NCBI RefSeq assembly: GCF_036227205.1
Contig: NZ_CP109442.1
Location: forward strand, 2,480,001 to 2,544,000
Reading direction: 5' to 3'
From: Amycolatopsis sp. NBC_01480
Lineage (GTDB): Bacteria > Actinomycetota > Actinomycetes > Mycobacteriales > Pseudonocardiaceae
DNA: 64,000 nucleotides
The notes under the pieces are model-generated. The model had not been told where the DNA came from. It worked only from the letters and a program-made list of their open reading frames with translations, and ran no database searches. The position numbers and the translations under genes were made by a program. Below, piece after piece: positions 9,918-19,062 of the stretch (position 1 is the stretch's first letter; every line of letters begins with the position of its first letter).

Positions 9918-10874
9918 ATGGCAGGCAACTCACGGCGTCAGGGCGCCATCCGCAAGACCGGCACCAAGAAGGGCCAGGTCGTCGGCTCCGGCGGGCAGCG
10001 GCGCAAGGCGCTGGAGGGCAAGGGCCCCACGCCCAAGGCCGAGGACCGGCCCGGGCACAAGGCGTACCGCGCCGCGAACGCCGCGAAGACGCGTGAGCAG
10101 TCGCGGCAGAAGAAGGCCGACAAGCCGGAGCTGATCGCGGGCCGCAACCCGGTCGTCGAGGCGCTGCGGGCGGACGTCCCGGGTGTCGCGCTGTACGTCG
10201 CGCTGAACATCGAGATCGACGACCGCGTCAACGAGGCCGTCCGGCTGGCCGGCGACAAGGGCATCTCGATCCTGGAGATCCCGCGCGAGGAGCTCGACCG
10301 CAAGACGAACCGCGCGATGCACCAGGGCCTGGGCTTGCAGGTGCCGCCGTTCGAGTACGCGCACCCGGACGACCTGATGACCGCCGCGCGCGATTCGGGC
10401 AACACCCCGCTGTTCGTCGCGCTCGACGGCGTGACGGACCCGCGCAACCTCGGCGCCGTCATCCGCTCGGCCGCCGCGTTCGGCGCGCATGGCGTGCTGC
10501 TGCCGGAGCGCCGCAGCGCCGGCATGACGGCCGTGGCGTGGCGCACAAGCGCGGGCACGGCGGCGAAGCTGCCCATCGCGGTCGCCACGAACCTGACGCG
10601 CCAACTGAAGTCGTGGGCGTCGAGCGGCCTGATGATCGTCGGCCTCGACGCGGACGGCACCGTGGACATCGACGCGCTGGACCTGGCGTCGGAACCGCTG
10701 GTCGTCGTGCTGGGCTCGGAGGGCCGCGGCCTCTCCCGCCTGGTCCGCGAAACCTGCGACGCCACCGTCTCGATCCCGATGGCGGCCGGCGTGGAATCCC
10801 TGAACGCCTCGGTCGCTGCCGGTGTGCTGCTCGCGGAGGTCGCCCGTCGGCGCCGTTTGGCCGGGCGCATCTGA
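9918..10874 (+). CDS. rlmB: 23S rRNA (guanosine-2'-O-)-methyltransferase RlmB (SpoU/TrmH family)
   Basis: I chose the ATG at 9918, giving 318 residues and a basic actinobacterial N-terminal tail (about 75 residues, rich in Lys/Arg/Gly). A SpoU substrate-binding domain starts at [16 protein letters not shown]. The SPOUT catalytic domain carries the knot motifs [32 protein letters not shown] and [20 protein letters not shown]. It methylates G2251-equivalent of 23S rRNA at the ribosomal P loop. The upstream cysS ends 31 bases before it, so the two probably share a transcript. Confidence 0.95.
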   Translation: MAGNSRRQGAIRKTGTKKGQVVGSGGQRRKALEGKGPTPKAEDRPGHKAYRAANAAKTREQSRQKKADKPELIAGRNPVVEALRADVPGVALYVALNIEIDDRVNEAVRLAGDKGISILEIPREELDRKTNRAMHQGLGLQVPPFEYAHPDDLMTAARDSGNTPLFVALDGVTDPRNLGAVIRSAAAFGAHGVLLPERRSAGMTAVAWRTSAGTAAKLPIAVATNLTRQLKSWASSGLMIVGLDADGTVDIDALDLASEPLVVVLGSEGRGLSRLVRETCDATVSIPMAAGVESLNASVAAGVLLAEVARRRRLAGRI

Positions 10875-11268
10875 CCCCTGTTCCACCTTCTGGCCTGTCC
10901 CCCTGATCCAGGGCGACGGGCCAGATCTCTCTCCGCTCCCCACCGCCCCATCCACAGCCCGCTCCGATTGTGGACAACTCCGCCCTCCATCCCGCTCTCG
11001 GCAGTTCCCGTCGGCCCCCGCCGATAAACTGGACTGGGGACGCCCCCCGGAGAGGGTGGGGGCTGCGTTCCAGGCCGGGGCAGGCGCAGGGGCAAGGACT
11101 GCGGTCCACGGCCGAAGCCGGGACAGCGTTCGCGACGGGGTGGCGTTCGGGAGTCGACCGACGCTGGTGGACACGCTCCGTGATTCGCGCGTGATACTCC
11201 GGGCTTCGCTCCACCGCGACACCCACTCGGGCTAAGGTCAGCTCCGGAACCGAGGGGGTCCGCTACCG
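10875..11268. other. 394-base intergenic region between rlmB and the MBOAT gene
   Basis: I see no supported gene here. It contains tgtggacaa at 10969-10977, the exact reverse complement of the actinobacterial DnaA box TTGTCCACA. A weaker ccatccaca lies at 10948-10956, and a gccccc/gggggc stem at 11043-11063. A promoter for the MBOAT gene must lie in this stretch, but no convincing -35/-10 pair stands out. Confidence 0.5.
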
Positions 11269-12702
11269 ATGTCGTTCGTTTCGCCGCTGTTCTTGTGGTA
11301 CTTCATGCCCACGGTGCTGGTCGCCGTGCTGGTGTGCCCGCGGAGCTGGCGCAACGGCATCGTCGCGGTGGCGAGCCTGCTGTTCTACGTGATCGGCGCC
11401 GGACCGTACATTTTCCTGCTGCTGCTGTGCATGGCGGTCAACTTCTTCGCCGGGCCCGCGCTCGAGCCGAGCCCGTGGGACCTGCGGGGGACGCGGCGCC
11501 GGCGGATCCTGATCGGCGTCGTCACGCTCGACGTGCTGGTGCTGGTGATCTGGAAGTACGCGGGGTTCGCGACGCAGCAGATCGCGGCCGTCTCGCACTG
11601 GTTCGGCGGGGACCTCGGCGTCGCCAACATCGTGGTGCCGATCGGGATCTCCTTCTACACCTTCCACCACATCTCGTACGTCGTGGACATTTACCGCGGC
11701 GAGCGGCGCGCGCTGCGCAACCCGGTGGCGTTCGCGGCGTACATCGCGATGTTCCCGCAGTTGGTGGCCGGGCCGATCGTGCGGTACCGCGAGATCGCGG
11801 ACCAGCTGCCGCAGCAGCGTTCGCACCGGCTCGACGACATCGCGGCCGGCTTCCCGCGGTTCGCGCTGGGGCTGTGCAAGAAGTCCATCGTCGCCGACTC
11901 GCTCAGCCCGATGGTCGAAGCGTGCTTCGCGACGCCGCCGGACCAGATGACGTTCGCGACGGCCTGGCTCGGCGCCATCGGCTACACCCTCCAGCTGTTC
12001 TTCGACTTCTCCGGCTACTCCGACATGGCCATCGGCCTCGGCCGGATGCTGGGCTTCCGGCTGCCGGAAAACTTCGCCCGCCCGTACTCGTCGGTGACGA
12101 TCACGGAGTTCTGGCGCCGCTGGCACATGTCGCTGTCCCGCTGGTTCCGCGACTACGTCTACATCCCGCTGGGCGGCAACCGCGCCGGCGCCGGGCGCAC
12201 GTACCGCAACCTGTGCATCGTGTTCGTGCTGACGGGTTTCTGGCACGGCGCGCAGTGGACGTTCCTGATCTGGGGCTGTTACCACGGCGCGCTGCTGGTG
12301 ATCGAACGCCGCTTCAACCTCGCCGAGACGCCGGCGGGCCCGGTCGCCCGGATCGCGCGCCGCGCGCTGACCCTGCTGCTCGTGGTGTTCGGCTGGGTAT
12401 TCTTCCGCTCGGCCGACCTCGGCCATGCGCTCGCCATGATCGGCCACATGCTGCTGCCGGACTTCGGCGGCCTCGGCGACGTCGTCGAAAGCGCGCTGAC
12501 CAACCAGCGGCTGGTCATCCTCCTCGCCGCGCTCGCCGTTTTCTTCCTCCCGGCGCACCCGGTCACCGGCCCACTGCTGGAATCCTCGCGCAGCCGCGGC
12601 GCGACGGCCCTGCGCGTCGGCGTGATGACCGTCGGCCTCGTCTACGCCGCCATCCTGGTCGCGACGGGGACGTTCAGCCCATTCCTCTACTACCAATTCT
12701 GA
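11269..12702 (+). CDS. MBOAT family O-acyltransferase (AlgI-like)
   Basis: The 477-residue polytopic membrane protein has about ten hydrophobic segments. It carries the MBOAT signature: FYTFHHISYVVDIYRGE early, WRRWHMSLSRWFRDYVYIPLGG in the centre, and the catalytic-His region TGFWHGAQWTFLIWGCYHG near residue 325. The family moves acyl groups, usually acetyl, across the membrane to extracytoplasmic polysaccharide partners. AlgI works with SGNH proteins of the AlgJ/AlgX type, and a protein of that kind is encoded 17 kb downstream at 30075-31397. An in-operon partner is absent here. The start is supported by gaggggg upstream. Confidence 0.92.
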   Translation: MSFVSPLFLWYFMPTVLVAVLVCPRSWRNGIVAVASLLFYVIGAGPYIFLLLLCMAVNFFAGPALEPSPWDLRGTRRRRILIGVVTLDVLVLVIWKYAGFATQQIAAVSHWFGGDLGVANIVVPIGISFYTFHHISYVVDIYRGERRALRNPVAFAAYIAMFPQLVAGPIVRYREIADQLPQQRSHRLDDIAAGFPRFALGLCKKSIVADSLSPMVEACFATPPDQMTFATAWLGAIGYTLQLFFDFSGYSDMAIGLGRMLGFRLPENFARPYSSVTITEFWRRWHMSLSRWFRDYVYIPLGGNRAGAGRTYRNLCIVFVLTGFWHGAQWTFLIWGCYHGALLVIERRFNLAETPAGPVARIARRALTLLLVVFGWVFFRSADLGHALAMIGHMLLPDFGGLGDVVESALTNQRLVILLAALAVFFLPAHPVTGPLLESSRSRGATALRVGVMTVGLVYAAILVATGTFSPFLYYQF

Positions 12703-12969
12703 CCGCAAAGCCGCGGTGACTGTCTGCATTCGGTGACACGGGGGCACCGGCTGCGCGGGGAGGTCCGCCCGCGTCCCTCCGACGGGGTTTTCGGCGTTTC
12801 GGAGAAAACCGCAAAACGTGAAAATCCTTGCCCAGAGTCACCTCGAACCTGGAATATTGTCCCCCGAATTTCTTATTTCGCCGGTCACCCCAAGCGCGTA
12901 AAGTAACTCCCCGCGCTCGAACCGATACGCAACGCACTCGTCCGTTCGAGTGGTTCAAGGAGGTGAACC

Positions 12970-13974
12970 GTGGTCGCGGAAGCCGGCCGTCCTCACCGAA
13001 GCTCACTACAGGAGATCTTCTGGACCCGCACCACGTTGTTACTGACCGTGCTCGTCGTGATCGCGGTATTGAGCCTGTGGATCTCCAGCATGATGGACGC
13101 CGGCACGGGTAAAACGCTCGTCACCTCCCTGGGCACCGGCACGCTGATCTCCGCGCTGGTCGGCTTTGGACAGACCTTGATCACCGCCAGCGCGTCGCAG
13201 CGCGCGATGGTGACTCCGCTGATCGAGGAGAGCCGGCGCGCGCTCGAAGACCTCAGCGCCGAATACCGGTCGCTCAACAAGGAGTTCTTCCCCACGCACG
13301 TGTTCGACGCGACGACGGACCCCGACCCCGCGTTCAACCGGATGCTGATGTCGGACCTGGACAACACGCGCCAGTACTTCTTCCGCGGCTTCTCCGGACG
13401 GCACGCGGCCGCCCGGCTTCTGTTGACCCGCACCGATCGTGAGCTGCACGCCGTGATCGCCGACCCGCGCGACGCCGGTTCCATCAGCGGCCGCGCGCGT
13501 TACCTGCTGCGGCGCGAGGCGGCGGAAGTCGACTACGAGGCGATCCAGAGCGGCCTGCACGAGGAGATCCACATTGGACTCGTCGGGCTGTTCCTGGCCC
13601 GCAGCCGGTGCGCGCAGGTCGACATCACCGTGGTCGCCGACCCGCCGCTGGACCGGCTGGAGATGTTCGACGCCAGCGTGTGGGTCACGCTGTACAGCGA
13701 CGTGCGCGGCGCGACCAAGCTGTACCCGCGGTCGCTGCGGTTCACCGAGGGCTCCTTCATCTACAACATGGAACGCGCCGAGTTCCTGCGCCTCTCCCAA
13801 TCGCGGACCGGCCGCCACTTCCGCATCACCTCCGCGACGACGCGGGCCGATTTCCTTGTCCTGTTCGAAAAGATCACCGGATCCGACTTGTCCGAGGAGA
13901 ACTTCCGTGACTTGGAGGGAAGGTTCCACGCCTTCCGCGCGGAGTTCTCCGCACGAGCCGAGCTAGGGAGCTGA
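12970..13974 (+). CDS. Two-TM membrane protein with large cytosolic domain, unknown family
   Basis: This encodes 334 residues. The GTG start is fixed by a very strong aaggaggtgaacc ribosome site. Two TM helices lie at about 20-42 and 48-70 (LLTVLVVIAVLSLWISS; LGTGTLISALVGFGQTLI). A cytosolic domain of about 250 residues follows, rich in Arg and Asp. The stretch FFRGFSGRHAAARLLL...HAVIADPRDAGSISGRARYLLRREAAE faintly recalls PLD-like sensor domains (an Rx-rich helix followed by a DPxxxxxxxRA segment). There is no HxK catalytic pair, so I do not assign a function. It is the first gene of a tight three-gene group with a cupin-like and an HD protein. Confidence 0.7.
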   Translation: MVAEAGRPHRSSLQEIFWTRTTLLLTVLVVIAVLSLWISSMMDAGTGKTLVTSLGTGTLISALVGFGQTLITASASQRAMVTPLIEESRRALEDLSAEYRSLNKEFFPTHVFDATTDPDPAFNRMLMSDLDNTRQYFFRGFSGRHAAARLLLTRTDRELHAVIADPRDAGSISGRARYLLRREAAEVDYEAIQSGLHEEIHIGLVGLFLARSRCAQVDITVVADPPLDRLEMFDASVWVTLYSDVRGATKLYPRSLRFTEGSFIYNMERAEFLRLSQSRTGRHFRITSATTRADFLVLFEKITGSDLSEENFRDLEGRFHAFRAEFSARAELGS

Positions 13975-13980
13975 GCCGTC

Positions 13981-14619
13981 TTGCTCACTCGCTTGTCCCC
14001 ACTGAACCACCTGGCCACACGGCTGCGCTCGGCGGGTTTCCCGCTGTCCCAGGACTGGCGCACCGTGGACGTCTGGTTCCGAAAATGGGCTTCGCAAACG
14101 GCGTTGCGCGATGAGCTGCGCGCGCTGCTACGCGCACCGACCCCGGAGAACGCCGCGGCCATCGCCGCCGGCTCGCGCGAGACGACAACCCATTTCGCTT
14201 GGTGCCTAAGGGATAATCCGGACGATCCGTTCTCCTTCTGGCTGCACGAATACAAACCGCAGGAAGACTGGCGCGAGGGCTACGCCGATTCCGTGCACAA
14301 CCACAGGTATCACTTCTGCACCACCATTCTCCGCGGCAACTACCTGCACGAGCGATACTCCACGACCTGCGACGGGGAAAGCGGCCTGATCACGTCCGCG
14401 CAACTCCGGCGCCGGACGCTGTGCCAGGCGGGCGCTTGCTCGATCATGCTCGCCGACGAGTTCCACCGGATTCCCGAAGCGGCCGAAGGAACCATGACTT
14501 TCCTCGTGAAATCACGCCCCGTGAGCATTTCCAGTCTCTCGTACGACCCGGCCACAGGAATCGGGCATCGTCACGTTCCGGTGGAGGTCCGATTGGGGGA
14601 CCTGGCCGACCGACTCTAG
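13981..14619 (+). CDS. Cupin-like (cysteine-dioxygenase-fold) protein of unknown function
   Basis: The 212 residues start at TTG six bases after the previous stop; the reading frame offers no better start. The central HNHRYHFCTTILRGNYLHERY has the spaced His pattern and beta strands of a metal-binding cupin. A second half-motif with GHRHVPVEVRLGDL near the end supplies further His. Metal binding is inferred from these residues only. It is translated directly after the two-TM gene and ahead of the HD hydrolase. Base composition is slightly less GC-rich than in the core genes. Confidence 0.6.
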   Translation: MLTRLSPLNHLATRLRSAGFPLSQDWRTVDVWFRKWASQTALRDELRALLRAPTPENAAAIAAGSRETTTHFAWCLRDNPDDPFSFWLHEYKPQEDWREGYADSVHNHRYHFCTTILRGNYLHERYSTTCDGESGLITSAQLRRRTLCQAGACSIMLADEFHRIPEAAEGTMTFLVKSRPVSISSLSYDPATGIGHRHVPVEVRLGDLADRL

Positions 14620-14692
14620 CTACACCCCGCCGTCACGGGCGCATACCATTGCTCCACCCGCTTGAATGCCGAAGCCGGGATCGGAGAGATGT

Positions 14693-15412
14693 ATGCGCGC
14701 GCAAAAGAACACCGTTCAGCCGACCGTCGCCGCAACGGCCATCGCCGCGGCCACGATCGCCCCCGCGACCGTCAGCGCGGTGGAGCACCGGGTCCAGCAG
14801 CTGTGCTGGCGGTACGCCGAACGGCTGCCGTTCCACGGCTGGCACCACGTCAGCTTCGTCCGCGCCAAGGCGGTCAGCTTCGCCACGGCCAACGGCGCCG
14901 ACGCGGCCGTGGTCGAGGTGGCCGCCCTGGTACACGACGTGAACTACCTCGTCCTGCGCAACTCGCCCGCCGCCGCCGGCAGCGACCTGCGGCTCGGCCT
15001 GCTGGCCGACTGCGGCGTGCCCGACGACGTCGCCGGCTGGATCGACGACCTGATCGACGAGGCCGAGATGGCCAACCGCGGCCGGGACATCTCGCTGGAA
15101 GCGCAGGCATTGAGCGACGCCGACACGCTGTTCAAGGCGCTGCCCGTGACTCCCGTGGTGCTCGCGCACCGCTACCTCGAAGAGAACGACATCAGCCTGC
15201 GGGACCTGGCCCACAAGATCGTCGGCGAGCAGTGCGACGTCCACGACAGCGGCTACTACTTCTACAACCCGGAGGCCAGCGCCACGTACTCCCGCTGGGC
15301 CACCGCGAACCTCCAGTTGTGGCGCTGCATCAAGGAAGCCGTGGACGACCCGACGGTGGTCGAGCTGCTCGACGCCGTGCACGCCGTGGACAGCACCCTC
15401 GCGGCGTCCTGA
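14693..15412 (+). CDS. HD-domain phosphohydrolase-like protein
   Basis: I chose the ATG at 14693 because ggagag stands five bases upstream; this gives 239 residues. After a low-complexity Ala/Thr-rich lead, the metal ligands of an HD domain appear in order: His in FHGWHHVSFV, the His-Asp pair in VAALVHDVNY, and a later Asp in ALSDADTLFKAL. HD proteins hydrolyse phosphate esters, often of nucleotides. The C-terminal half (HDSGYYFYNPEASATYSRWATANLQLWRC) matches no family I know. The position after the two-TM and cupin-like genes suggests a shared role. Confidence 0.78.
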   Translation: MRAQKNTVQPTVAATAIAAATIAPATVSAVEHRVQQLCWRYAERLPFHGWHHVSFVRAKAVSFATANGADAAVVEVAALVHDVNYLVLRNSPAAAGSDLRLGLLADCGVPDDVAGWIDDLIDEAEMANRGRDISLEAQALSDADTLFKALPVTPVVLAHRYLEENDISLRDLAHKIVGEQCDVHDSGYYFYNPEASATYSRWATANLQLWRCIKEAVDDPTVVELLDAVHAVDSTLAAS

Positions 15413-15422
15413 CCCGGTTCGT

Positions 15423-16073
15423 TCAGCCCTGGCCGTATCCCCTCAGCTTCTCGACGACGTGCTCGACCTCCGCGGGCGGCAGCAGCGTCGGGCTGCCCGC
15501 GGACCGGGCCAGCAGCCACAGCCGGCAGACCCACTCGAGCTGCTGCACCCGGTGGTACGCCGCGCCGAGGCTGTCGCCGTACGCCACGGTGCCGTGGTTC
15601 GCGAGCAGGCAGCCGCGGCGGCCGTCGAGGGCCTTGAGCATCGACGACGCCAGCTCCTCCGTGCCGTACGTCGCGTACTCGGCGACCCGCGCGGTCGGCC
15701 CGATCGTCGCCAGGATGTAGTGGATCGGCGGCACCTCGTCGAGCAGCGTCGAGACCGCGGTGGCGTGCACCGAGTGCGTGTGCACCACGGCCGTCACCGA
15801 AGCGCCGTCCGGGTCCACTGCGCGGTTGTAGACGGCCAGGTGCATCGGCAGCTCGCTGGTCGGCTTCAGCTCCCCCTCGACGATCTCGCCGTCCAGCCCG
15901 ACCACGGGGATGTCGGCCGGCTCGAGCCCGGCGTAGTCGACCCCCGTGGGCGTGACGGCGACCAAAGCCCCGTCTCGCGCCGACACATTGCCGGACGTCC
16001 CGACCACCAGCCCGTCGGCCGTCATCCGGCGGGCATACTCACAGACCGCCGCCCGTTCCTCCGCCAGGATCAT
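15423..16073 (-). CDS. Class II aldolase/adducin family protein (fuculose-phosphate aldolase-like)
   Basis: The 216 residues match class II sugar-phosphate aldolases. LVVGTSGNVSARDG binds phosphate, ELPMHLAVYNR carries the catalytic acid region, and the zinc ligands are HTHSVHATA and the later His in ANHGTVAYGDSLGAAYHR. Such enzymes split ketose 1-phosphates to DHAP plus an aldehyde. It is the last gene of the minus-strand arm and begins one base after the FGGY kinase stop. Kinase followed by aldolase implies that a phosphorylated ketose is cleaved. The exact sugar is not decided by sequence. Confidence 0.88.
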   Translation of the reverse strand: MILAEERAAVCEYARRMTADGLVVGTSGNVSARDGALVAVTPTGVDYAGLEPADIPVVGLDGEIVEGELKPTSELPMHLAVYNRAVDPDGASVTAVVHTHSVHATAVSTLLDEVPPIHYILATIGPTARVAEYATYGTEELASSMLKALDGRRGCLLANHGTVAYGDSLGAAYHRVQQLEWVCRLWLLARSAGSPTLLPPAEVEHVVEKLRGYGQG

Positions 16074-17522
16074 TCACAGCCTCCAGAGACCACGCGCGGC
16101 GGACAGGGACGCTTGGTAGTCGGCGTAACCGCGCTCGTACGCAGCCACATTCTCGGGCCGGAACTCGACCACGCGCGAGTTCGCCGCCCACCGCTCGCGG
16201 TCGAACGGCGTGCCGAGCGCCGCCGCGGCGGTGAGCACGGCGCCGCGCGCCCCCACCCCGGGATCGCTCGGGATGACGATCGGCCGGCCGAGCACGTCCG
16301 CGAAGATGCGGATCCACTCCGGTGACCGCACTCCGCCACCACAGGCGTACAACCGCCCCGACAGCCCAGCCGCCTCGAAACAATGCCGCGCCGCATAAGC
16401 GATCGACTCGCACAGCGACCGCACCAGGTCCGCCCGCCCGGTCTCGAGGCTGATCCCGGCGAACTGCGCCCGCGCGCCGGCGTCGACAAACGGCGCGCGT
16501 TCCCCGGACACCGAAAGGAATGGCAACGCCCGGGCCCCGCGCGCACCCGGCTCACTGCTCGCCAGCAGCGGGTCGATCTCGGCGACATCGATGCCCAGCA
16601 GCGCGCACACCCAGTCGATGCCCGCGGTGCCGACCATCGCCGGCATCGCGCGCAGGTACTCGGCCTCGTCCGGGGTGCACAGGAACATCCCGGCCGGCTC
16701 GCCCTCGGCGTCGAACGTGGTGTCGGCGGTGAGCACCTGGCACGCCAGCGTGGTGCCCGCGGTGAGGATGCCGTCGCCGGGTTCCCGCACGCCGGCCCCG
16801 ATCGCGCTGGCCGGCAGGTCGAACGGCCCGGCGGTGACCGGCAGCCCTGCGGGCAGGCCGAGCAGGGCCGCGCCGCGCGCGTCGAGCCGGAACACCGATT
16901 TGGCCGGCGCCGGCTCGGCGAACAGGGCCCGCCGGTGGCCGAGCCCGCAGGCCTCGATGGCCGCCTCGTCGTACCGCCGGGTGACCGGGTCGAGGAACGG
17001 CAGCGACGCGTCGGACACGTCGACGGTGATCTCGCCGGTGAGCCGCTGCAGCACCGCGTCCACGCAGTAGCCGGCCACGACGGCCCGGTCGAGCGCCTCG
17101 GGCTCGTGGGTGTCCAAATAGGACATGATCGCGGCGGCGCAGCCCGGGAACATGCCGGATCCGGTGCGGCGGAAGACTTCCCGGGTCACTCCCTCGGCCT
17201 GCCACCGCGCCAGCAGGCTGTTCGCCCGGCCGTCGAGCCAGGAGATCGCGGGCCGCACCGCGGCTCCGGACTCGTCGCGCAGCCACATGCCGTCGCCCTG
17301 CCCGGTGAGCGCCAGCGCGGTGACCGGGCCCGGCAGCCCGGCGGCGACCTCCCGCACCACTGTGACGACCGTGGCCACCACCTGGTCGAGGTCCTGCTCG
17401 ACCAGGCCGCCGGCGAGGTGGTGCACCTCGGACGGCGTGCACGCGCTCGCGACGGACGTCCCGTCCTCGTCGAACACCACGGCCTTGGTGAGCGACGTGC
17501 CGATGTCGACCCCGACGATCAC
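16074..17522 (-). CDS. FGGY-family carbohydrate kinase (EryA/LyxK-like)
   Basis: The 482 residues have both FGGY domains. The phosphate-1 loop is GVDIGTSLTKAVVFDEDG at the N-terminus, with substrate-side ALTGQGDGMWLRD and ISWLDGRAN. The hinge YACGGGVRSPEWIRIFADVLGRPI lies in the second domain. The GQGDGxWL motif is characteristic of erythritol kinase EryA and L-xylulose or keto-gulonate kinases, more than of xylulokinase or glycerol kinase. It phosphorylates a polyol or ketose with ATP in the cytoplasm. Its start overlaps the dehydrogenase stop (ATGA), confirming a single operon. Confidence 0.88.
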   Translation of the reverse strand: MIVGVDIGTSLTKAVVFDEDGTSVASACTPSEVHHLAGGLVEQDLDQVVATVVTVVREVAAGLPGPVTALALTGQGDGMWLRDESGAAVRPAISWLDGRANSLLARWQAEGVTREVFRRTGSGMFPGCAAAIMSYLDTHEPEALDRAVVAGYCVDAVLQRLTGEITVDVSDASLPFLDPVTRRYDEAAIEACGLGHRRALFAEPAPAKSVFRLDARGAALLGLPAGLPVTAGPFDLPASAIGAGVREPGDGILTAGTTLACQVLTADTTFDAEGEPAGMFLCTPDEAEYLRAMPAMVGTAGIDWVCALLGIDVAEIDPLLASSEPGARGARALPFLSVSGERAPFVDAGARAQFAGISLETGRADLVRSLCESIAYAARHCFEAAGLSGRLYACGGGVRSPEWIRIFADVLGRPIVIPSDPGVGARGAVLTAAAALGTPFDRERWAANSRVVEFRPENVAAYERGYADYQASLSAARGLWRL

Positions 17523-18559
17523 GGCTGCCGCCCGAGCACCTCGGGGTTGGCGAGGTTCGCCAGTCGCTCGCCGCGGGCGTACCGGCCGACCTCGGCCGCC
17601 ACGATCGCGGCCGCCCGCTCCGCCGTCTGCCGGCTCGCCCCGGCCAGGTGCGGGGTGGCGATCACGTTCGGCGCCTCGCGCAGCGCCCAGTCGGCGGGCG
17701 GCGGCTCGACGTCGTACACGTCCAGCGCCAGCGCGCCGAGCTTGCCCGAGCGCAGGGCTTCCGGCAGCGGCGCGTAGTCCAGCAGGCCGCCGCGGGCGGT
17801 GTTGACCAGCACGGCGCCGTCGGGCAGCAGGGCCAGCTTGCTCGCGTCGATGAGGTGCCGCGTCTGCTCGGTGAGCCGCGCATGCAGGCTGACGACGAAG
17901 CTGCGGCGCAACAGCTCGTCCAGCTCCACGACTTGAGCGCCGTCGGCCGCGATCGCCGCCGGGTCCGCGAACGGGTCGGCGACCAGTACCTCGGCGCCGA
18001 ACGCGAGCAGCACCTTGGCGACGCGGGAGCCGATGGCCCCGTAGCCGACGAGCCCGACCGTCGTGCCGCCCAGTTCGAGCCCGGCCTGGTCGTACGCGTA
18101 GTAGTCGCCGCGCCAGGCCCCGCGCAGCAGCTCGGCCGACGAGGTCGCGATCCGCCGCATCGCGGCGAGGATCATGCCGACCGCGAACTCGGCCGCCGCA
18201 CCGGCATTACGACCCGGCGCGTACGTCACCGCGACACCGGCCTCCGTCGCCGCGGCGAGGTCGACGTTCACCGGCCCGCCCCGGCACACCGAAACCAGTT
18301 TGAGCCCCGGCGCGGCCGTGAAAACCTGCTTGGTGAACGGCGCCATCTGCGTCACCGCGACCTCGGCGCCCGCGAGCGCCTCGATCACCTGCTCCTCGGT
18401 GCCACTGGCTTCGAGCACCGTGCCGACCGGGCCGAACGGCTCCACCGGCCACGGCAGGGCCAGCTCGGTGATCTCATGCCCGTCGCCGAGCTCGGCGCGG
18501 ACGGCGCCGGCCAGCAGGCCGGGGCCGACGAAATGGTCTCCCGCAGCGAGAATGTGCAA
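17519..18559 (-). CDS. D-isomer-specific 2-hydroxyacid dehydrogenase
   Basis: I place the start at TTG 18559, which follows gagggagc and begins the natural N-terminus (HILAAGDHFVGP); this gives 346 residues. The Rossmann domain carries TVGLVGYGAIGSRVAKVLLAFG. The catalytic Arg is in VNTARGGLLDY, the Glu region is DVYDVEPPPADW, and the catalytic His is in IATPHLAGASR. It uses NAD(H) to interconvert a 2-hydroxy and 2-keto acid. In the cluster it sits between RpiB and the FGGY kinase, which suggests that an acid sugar or a C2/C3 hydroxyacid is an intermediate. Most extended starts upstream would overlap rpiB and are unlikely. Confidence 0.86.
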   Translation of the reverse strand: MHILAAGDHFVGPGLLAGAVRAELGDGHEITELALPWPVEPFGPVGTVLEASGTEEQVIEALAGAEVAVTQMAPFTKQVFTAAPGLKLVSVCRGGPVNVDLAAATEAGVAVTYAPGRNAGAAAEFAVGMILAAMRRIATSSAELLRGAWRGDYYAYDQAGLELGGTTVGLVGYGAIGSRVAKVLLAFGAEVLVADPFADPAAIAADGAQVVELDELLRRSFVVSLHARLTEQTRHLIDASKLALLPDGAVLVNTARGGLLDYAPLPEALRSGKLGALALDVYDVEPPPADWALREAPNVIATPHLAGASRQTAERAAAIVAAEVGRYARGERLANLANPEVLGRQP

Positions 18560-18606
18560 CTCTGCTCCCTCACTCGCTCTGCAATGATTATGCGGCGTGG
18601 CCCCGG

Positions 18607-19062
18607 TCAGCGGGCGTTCTCGTAGTTGGTGATCTGCTCGACCTTGCTCGCGCTGGCCGAGGCGGGGTCGAAGCGGTAGCCGACCCACTCGGCGACGATC
18701 TTCTTCGCCACCTCGGGCCCGATCGCCCGGGCGCCGAAGGTGATCACCTGGCAGTTGTTGGACTTGATCGAGCGCTCGGCGGAATAGGAGTCGTGCGCGA
18801 CGGTCGCCCGCACCCCCGGCACCTTGTTCGCCGAGATGGCCATGCCGATCCCGGTGCCGCACACCAGCACCCCGCGGTCGGCCTCGCCGCCGGCGATCGC
18901 CTCGGCCGCGGCGAGCCCCAGCAGCGGATAGGCCCGGTCGTCGCCGGCGTCCGCGACGCCGAGGTCGGTCACCGACTCGACCCGGTCGTCGGCCAGCAGC
19001 AGGTCGCGCAGCTGGTTCTTGAGGTCCACCCCGGCGTTGTCCGCCGCCACCACGATCCGCAT
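18607..19062 (-). CDS. RpiB/LacAB-family sugar-phosphate isomerase (possible tetrose-phosphate isomerase)
   Basis: The 151 residues are the usual RpiB size. VVAADNAGVDLKNQL begins the phosphate-binding end, with VLVCGTGIGMAISANKVPGVRA (active-site Cys and anion hole) and SNNCQVITFGARAIG following. Members isomerise ribose 5-phosphate, galactose 6-phosphate or, in mycobacterial threitol and erythritol pathways (EryI), tetrulose phosphates. The start codon overlaps the stop of the DAK kinase gene by one base (TGATG). A DAK-type kinase directly followed by RpiB is the arrangement known for erythrulose phosphate breakdown, so I favour a tetrose substrate. Confidence 0.88.
   Translation of the reverse strand: MRIVVAADNAGVDLKNQLRDLLLADDRVESVTDLGVADAGDDRAYPLLGLAAAEAIAGGEADRGVLVCGTGIGMAISANKVPGVRATVAHDSYSAERSIKSNNCQVITFGARAIGPEVAKKIVAEWVGYRFDPASASASKVEQITNYENAR

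Noticed and set aside
11041..11063. gccccc/gggggc stem as a riboswitch or attenuator
   Set aside because: The stem is short and simple, and the surrounding sequence fits no riboswitch class I know.
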